NCBI GenBank assembly: GCA_028023455.1
Contig: JAQFVV010000055.1
Span: forward strand, 6,108,030 to 6,172,029
DNA: 64,000 bases
Source of the DNA: Epiperipatus broadwayi
Taxonomy: Eukaryota > Onychophora > Udeonychophora > Euonychophora > Peripatidae
Direction of reading: 5' to 3'
The notes beneath the pieces were generated by a model that saw only the letters and a list, made by a program, of their open reading frames with translations, was not told the origin of the DNA and ran no database searches. This document shows, piece after piece, positions 58,236 to 64,000 of this stretch (positions are counted from its first letter, which is position 1; each line of letters opens with the position of its first letter). A program made the translations under genes and the position numbers.

Positions 58236-58503
58236 ATAATTGTATATTAAACTCATATACACCTTAATGCAACTTTTATATATAATTGCTCCTTTATTTT
58301 CCTTACAGTTTTGACTGTCCTTTTATAATCGTAACTATTTTTTATAAAATTTTAAAAATAATCAGTTATGATTGTAAAAGAGAAAGGTGAAGATTAAAAA
58401 GAGCTCTGATGAAGACTGCAGGACAGTCGAAACTATAAGAAAAATAAAGGAGTAATTACATATAAAAGTTGCATCAAGGTGTATATGAGTTTAATATATA
58501 GGA
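58236..58503. repeat. Family D inverted repeat, copy with full stem II
   Basis: The left arm (about 58240-58322) and right arm (58418-58500) pair over about 80 bp, including 'ttaaactcatatacacctt' and 'atgcaacttttatat'. The left arm's core is deleted after 'gttttgactgtcc', while the right arm carries the complete CUGAUGA..GAAAC core. Confidence 0.85.
58402..58437 (+). ncRNA. Hammerhead-like core, perfect 5-bp stem II
   Basis: CUGAUGA (58406-58412), one A, GACUG (58414-58418), loop CAGGA, CAGUC (58424-58428), GAAAC (58429-58433). This has the canonical core of conserved positions 3-9 and 12-15.1 with a five-pair stem II. A cleavage triplet after GAAAC is not evident ('tataag'), so a complete ribozyme is not claimed. 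Confidence 0.55.
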
Positions 58504-59805
58504 ATATATGGAGATGCAAAGAAAGTTAAGAGGCTGTACGAATAATTCATATAATTACATATCTTAATTTTTAGTTTACAAGATATCTGTAATAAATATT
58601 AAGGTCAAATATTTGTAGTACATTATGAATATTCTGCTAAAGTAGTAATTGAGATACCGTCTTAGATTTATATTTCTGATGTTTGCCACCAAACGGAAAA
58701 GTCTAGCATAGTGCATATTACTTAGCTATCCTGGTTTACATGGCACTCAATAATTAAAAATATTTGTAAGTGTGGATAAAGAAGAAATAAATGGTTTTTA
58801 AATCTTTCCCTTGCTCCATATTTTTAAGTGTTATAGATCTATGATTCACCACGCTCCATAAAATTGATTTTGCCCAAAATATTTGTTTTCGGATACCTCA
58901 CATTTGCAAATAGTAGGTGTGGAATAGTTTGAAATTATAAATAAAATCTGAATTGTACTTTATATATATTTCAGTGAATAATCATTAAGTTGCTTTTATC
59001 TTTAATTATTCCATTCTATTATTTTCTCCTGATCTTTGAAACAAGATGGCTCAAGAATTCACTATATATATATTTATAACTATCAAAATAAATGAGTTTA
59101 ACCAAATAGCAACTGATTAGCTTAACTTTTACTACATGTCTAGTCACTGTAATGAGACTTTACTGTACACAGAATATTTAACTAGATCTAAGAAACATTA
59201 TAAATATGTACTTATAATGTTATCTCGGGGCTTTTATAACCTTGAAGTACAATTACGTATTTGTAAATAAGATTAAATAACTAATATTATTAGTGGTTGG
59301 CTAGCATATATATTCTATGTTTTCATATCACATAAATCAAATCTGAAGTTATTTCAGGGTTAAAGTACTAATCTTTATTATTGACATGGCTAAATAACAG
59401 AGTATTTTATCGTATTAATACATATTTTAAATAACTAAGCTTTAATGCTTAGATTAGACTGGGTATGAATATTAACAGTAGATGTAAATAACGTTACTAA
59501 TAAAATAATGTACCTTTAAATAAACTCTTAATAATAATAAAACCATGTGACTATATTTATCTATTCGAGATATTAAAATGAAACATGGAATATTTAACAA
59601 AATATAAAAATTTATTAACAATAATAATAAGTAATAAATAACAAGTCGAAAGATAATCTGGTGATGCTTTAATTATGGAAGCTTGACCCCTACTTTCCTA
59701 GTAAATAAACTGTAGAGCGTAGCATTACATGATATGGGACAAATATGTTATTGAAGAAGACTGAGCAATGGGTAAAGAAGCTTAAGTATTACTAATAATT
59801 AATAA
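58504..59805. other. AT-rich DNA, no gene recognised
   Basis: No frame or repeat family recognised. Confidence 0.5.
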
Positions 59806-60084
59806 AGTATATCTTATTAAATAATCACATTTTCTTACACCTTTAAGCAAATAATTTTTATTAATATAATAAGTTTCAACTGTTCCTGGCAGTCTTCTTC
59901 AGATCACAATCAGTTGCTTTCCCTTTCCATCATTTTATTTTACTATTAAAATAAAATGGTGGAAAGGGAAAACAATAGTTTAAGATCTGAAGAAGACTGC
60001 CAGGAACAGTTGAAACTATTATTATATTAATAAAAATTATTGCTTAAAGGTGTAAGAAAACTCTGATTATTTAATAAGATATAT
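59806..60084. repeat. Family D inverted repeat, near-perfect 130-bp arms
   Basis: The left arm (59806-59945) and right arm (59946-60084) pair almost throughout, from 'atatcttattaaataatc' at the outside to 'ttttattttactatt' at the centre. Each arm holds a core: minus CUGAAGA 59902-59896 with GAAAC 59877-59873, and plus CUGAAGA 59987-59993 with GAAAC 60012-60016. Stem II GACUG/CAGUU has one G-U wobble. High arm identity suggests a recent event. Confidence 0.9.
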
Positions 60085-60599
60085 TGTTGTATATGAATAA
60101 GCAAAATTACTGAAGAAGTATATATAGAATTAATAAAGTGAAATAATGTTTTATTGGATCTCTAATTAAAATAATCTAATCCATTTTCCTCTAGGTATCT
60201 GGCTAATATGAACTTAATTATTTCATAAAAAAGAGAGAACATTTACCCTATTCTAATATATTCTCTTCTAAAAATATGGCATTATTTTCCTAATTTCTAT
60301 AGGCACAGGTTGCAATATGTAAGAGGCTTATCTAACTAACATTTATAAATAAAAAAACTAATGCGTATTGAGAGCTTTCTGTACTAAACAACGTCTTATT
60401 GCCATAAACTTGATTAATTCTACAAAATATTCTCCAGAAAATTCCTGACATACCTCTATTGATAAACAAAAAGGTAATACTTTCAACTCTATAAATACAA
60501 TCATTTCTATGCACACTTAAGATTTATAGCATTTAATTATAAAGCATAGGATCAAATTCAGAGATTGATTAAACATAAAATGCTTTAATTATAATTATT
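60085..60599. other. AT-rich DNA, no gene recognised
   Basis: Nothing recognised beyond short spurious frames. Confidence 0.5.
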
Positions 60600-61075
60600 A
60601 ATTAACAACTTGTCTTCAAAACATCTTTGTATCAATAATTTCAATTTGTGAAGCTGCAATCTTTAGTGTTTATATAAGGGTAGGATTCCATCCTTATTGT
60701 TAAAAGGTTGCCTTGACTAGAAATCATTATTGATATCGTCTAAGCGTTGACTAATTTTAATTACTTATAAAACCATTTAGCCTTGAGCATTATTACACTT
60801 ATTTAAGTAATACTTTGGGTGCAATTTGAAATATTATAATTGACTATTTATTAGTCTGCATTCAGAATGTTTTATTTACCTATTAAAACTTCTCTGTATC
60901 AGTAATTTAAATCTCTGTGGTAAAATTGCAATCCTTAATGTCTATATAAGTATATTAGACTATTAATAAGGATGAGATTCCATCCTTATTGTTAAAAAAA
61001 GTTGCCTTGACATGTTAGAAATTATTGATTGTTATTTATATTGGGATTGTCTAAGCGTCGATCGACTTTTAATGA
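60600..61075. repeat. Spaced direct repeat with small hairpin
   Basis: Units of about 60607-60760 and 60884-61065 share 'ctttgtatca/ctctgtatcag', 'tgcaatc', 'gattccatccttattgttaa', 'gttgccttgac' and 'gtctaagcgt' in order. In the second unit 'aataaggatg' and 'catccttatt' form a 10-bp hairpin at about 60975-61000. Non-coding. Confidence 0.7.
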
Positions 61076-63354
61076 AATATTTAATACACAAAATATATAC
61101 CTAAGCTAAAATAATAATAAAAATTTAAATATACTACTTGTATAATCAATTTTATTTTTGCTTTTTTCTTAAGAGAACTTTATTTAATCAAAATAACTAT
61201 ATAAGTACGCATGTGTGATAAATAAGCATATATCCCCTATTGTTTAAAGTTCACTTAGTTTTGATAAAATTTGTGGCTTAACATAATTTTTAAAATATTC
61301 AATATGGCTGCTTCCCCAACGAAAAGGTTGTTGAAAGTATGTTTTAAAACCATTTAGATTCTTAGGCCATTTATTTGTGAAATCCCAACGGACAGAGCAA
61401 AACTTAATTCTTATGGACGAGTAAATAATAATGAAGTTTTTAGCTTTGAATTAAAATCCATTAATGGTGAATTTTAAAAGGTTCACAGTAAGTTGTTTTT
61501 CACTATTTCTTTAGGTATGGAGCATATAATACTTCTAAAATGCAACTTCCATTAATTATAGCATTTCTTAAAAAAAATATTTAAAAAAGAAAATTCATTA
61601 GTTTTAATATCTGCTTAACAATAAATTATCCAATTTCGTGTTATCCGAAGACTTTTAAATTACTGTAGTAAATGTAATATCAGATGACTTTTGAAATATT
61701 ATCATTCCCAAGATAGCCTTAACAAAAATGTACATTCTGAAGTAGTTTAAAATTTTCCACTTCAATAAAAATTTTAACTTTCATTTTGTTTTTCATGCAT
61801 TTCAAGAGATTGAATATATCCTGATGTTTTAATTATTCATTTTGGACAGTTTAGAGATACGTTTGCTACTCGAAGCAAATGCTTACCGGGTTTCGTCTTT
61901 ATCATTGCAGTTCACAATGCCAAGATGGCTAAATTTAAATTCAGGTTTTACAATTTTCCTGTAGATATCTAGCAGTGAAAGAGAGATTCCTCTTCGGTAG
62001 ATATATTTATAGATTTTACATGAAAATTTGGTGACCGTTGCTAATGTATATTTGGCAGTCGATTTTTTGAAATTTTGAGGAAGTTATAGCACTAATTTAA
62101 TGAAATCATTTTAAAATTATAACTAATATTTTTAAAATAATTTTTATTTTGTTCATTTGTAATTATTCTCACCGTAAATTGCATACTTATTACATATAAT
62201 TTCATCTAAATATTTGAGATTATATGCTTTTATATTTAAATATGTCAAAGGAATACAAATATTCGTACACTCTCATGTGGGTGTTTATAATTAAATATAA
62301 ATCGTGATTTTTTAAAAATTTGATACAAGTATTTTAAAACACTATTAAAAAAAATGTACGAGCAAACACTGTGGATTTTGCTTTAGAAGTTAAGTATATC
62401 TATAATATTAGGTAGTTGTTCCGATCATGCCATGCGACCAGTCTTTGGTGAATTATTACTTCCTAAATCGCAAGATATAGATGTATATTAACAATATTCA
62501 CTAACAATATGAATATGCTATGGGATAATCTTAATAGTGATCAACTTTTAGCTGCAAATGCTACGTAAAAATCCATCTCCATTTAAGTTCAAAATACTTT
62601 TAATATAAATAGTCCAAATGGAAGAAAAATATTTTTGTATCGCTCGTTAATAAAAAAAAAAAAATCTACCCCCAACCCCCATAAATATTAAGTAATTAAA
62701 TATTTACGCAGAGAATCTTATCTATTTGTAAGCCTACAATTAAAATTATTGTCCAGAAGCCTCCAGTAGAACAGTATTGCTCAAAGATCTGGATTCTGTT
62801 ATCAGATAGAAAATGGTTTCTGTATTTTTAAATCACTCCATGCTTGTATGTTTGGCATTGAGCCTATTAACACTCATGTATTCCACACATTTGCAAATGC
62901 ATTGAAGACACCCCCTACCCTCATTCCTCCCTACAATACAGACATATTTAATTTGAAATAAATTCTTTTAAATCACTAACAAAAAACACCACCTATTTTA
63001 CAGAAGATATTTTATCAATTATATCCAAACTGTAGAGCTGCTTCTATAAGTTTTACAGGTGCATTTCATATGCTAGAGATTGCAGAAGGCATTAGACTGT
63101 CAGAAACAGTTTTCAAAACTTTTTAGAAAGTATTTAATCGTACAAAAGCACACTTAGTGATCACCCTACAACTGATTTAAAACTTATTAGTTTTTTTGTG
63201 GATTATTTATAGAAAATATTACACCAGTAGGCTAACATGTTATGGAATTGAAATCCTATTGGTCGGAAAAGTGTGATACAAAATTTCATATCTCGGATTT
63301 AATTACATGTATGGAACAAGATAGTAAAAGTACTCGTAATTTTTAAATCTTTTC
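61076..63354. other. AT-rich DNA, no gene recognised
   Basis: I searched this stretch specifically for the missing Tim13 exon (CX3C followed by an MDRY-like segment) and did not find it. A polypyrimidine-CAG acceptor-like site lies near 61910 but no matching coding follows. Poly-A at 62650-62664 and C runs at 62669-62680. Confidence 0.5.
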
Positions 63355-63650
63355 TATGCAAGTGCCACCTAGTGTAAACTATAGTAATCAATAGATGCTA
63401 GAAGGTTGTGTCTTCCTAATCAATTTCCTCAGACTAGCGTTTAGCTTGTGGCTTTTCGTGAGGAGTCTCACATTTGGGAGCAGTGCACCTGGATCTTCAG
63501 ATCTAATACACTCTTCCGGCAAACACCTTTTACCTTTTCGATTTACTATAAAGCTATCAGTCTAAACTGAAAATAACGTTTTCAATCCAAACTAATTTAC
63601 CTGTATAGTCATACAGATCTGAATCCAGTTCAATATTTACATATTTGGTG
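63355..63650 (-). repeat. Family A left arm, minus orientation
   Basis: Starts 'gccacctagtgtaaactata' (63363), then 'gtaatcaatagatgc', and on the minus strand a decayed ribozyme (CUCCUCACGAAAAGCC..AAACGCUAGUCUGAGGA at 63467-63424) in which CUGAUGA has shrunk to CGAA. GUC and the stem I flanks CCUCA and UGAGG remain paired. The inner region 63600-63650 matches that of the 17.8-kb copy. Confidence 0.75.
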
Positions 63651-63719
63651 TCTTTGGTTTCTTTTTTTAAATAATCAGTCGCCTCTAATCCTTTGGCTAG
63701 AATTGATATTTAGTCACTA

Positions 63720-64000
63720 AAACATCACATGATCACTTTTTCTTTATGCTTACATAAACTATTAAACCAGTAGCAAAATCTTTTCCATACAGTGGTGTTA
63801 TCTAGTGTAAACTCTAGTAATCAATAGATGTTAGAAGATTGAACATCGTAATCCCAATCCATATCCAAAGATGCAGTTGCACTGCTCTCAGACCCAAGGT
63901 TCTTCATGGATGAAAGCCATAATCTAAAAACTAGTTTGGGTATATTGGATAGAAGGCACAACCAACTAGCATCTATTGATTACTAGAGCTTACACTAGAT
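63720..64000 (+). repeat. Family A copy running off the window end
   Basis: The outer left block 'acatcacatgatcac' (63721) is followed by the left end 'ccatacagtggtgttatcta', then a right arm with a decayed core ('cttcatggatgaaagccat', AAAAAC, 'tagtttggg') at 63900-63943. It ends in 'gattactagagcttacacta'. The element is complete apart from the last outer block beyond 64000. Confidence 0.75.

Noticed and set aside
1-64000. CRISPR arrays, bacterial operons, rRNA genes
   Set aside because: Spliced exons, LINE/SINE/hAT/mariner content and large introns show an animal nuclear genome; no regularly spaced short repeats with unique spacers were seen.

Overview
This is a window of an A+T-rich (about 70% by eye), intron-rich, repeat-rich animal nuclear genome. 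There is no operon structure, and most long open frames are chance or lie inside transposon remnants. The one host gene I recognise is TIMM13, the small-Tim chaperone of the mitochondrial intermembrane space. It has a coding exon at 45882-45989 and a second at 57074-57142, both on the + strand, separated by an 11-kb intron. Its last coding exon, with the second CX3C motif, is not found before the right edge. The very large intron and the mixture of RTE-like, mariner, hAT and hammerhead-type elements suit an invertebrate, perhaps a mollusc; that placement is inference and I cannot name the species.

Layout. 0-12.4 kb: a family-A fragment, a 9-unit tandem array, foldback family B, two degenerate RTE-like LINE copies, a complete hAT MITE with an 8-bp target duplication, and an internally deleted mariner. 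12.4-21 kb: mostly unassigned AT-rich DNA, then two large family-A foldbacks and a mariner N-terminal remnant. 21-30 kb: a family-D hairpin, an 800-bp palindrome built from a tRNA-like SINE (family E), a family-A copy and a second hAT MITE. 30-32.7 kb: three RTE-like fragments, all on the minus strand. 32.7-36.5 kb: a conspicuously repeat-poor stretch with a perfect CRE palindrome and a CpG-containing pocket that may be a promoter. 36.5-45.4 kb: family A, D and F repeats and a tRNA-like SINE. 45.6-57.3 kb: TIMM13 exons and the repeat-filled intron between them. 57.3-64 kb: family B, D and A copies.

The most striking observation is that several unrelated-looking repeat families share a hammerhead ribozyme-type core. 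Family A (at least 14 copies or fragments) carries CUGAUGA, a short stem II, GAAAC, a palindromic ACUAGU stem III and a GUC cleavage site, with flanks that pair as stem I. Family D carries CUGAWGA, a 5-bp stem II with compensatory changes between copies, and GAAAC. Family E, a tRNA-like SINE, carries a similar core. Most copies are arranged as long inverted repeats, so a ribozyme core tends to occur in both arms. Hammerheads are known from Penelope-like retroelements, retrozymes and some SINEs; the foldback arrangement here deserves a closer look.
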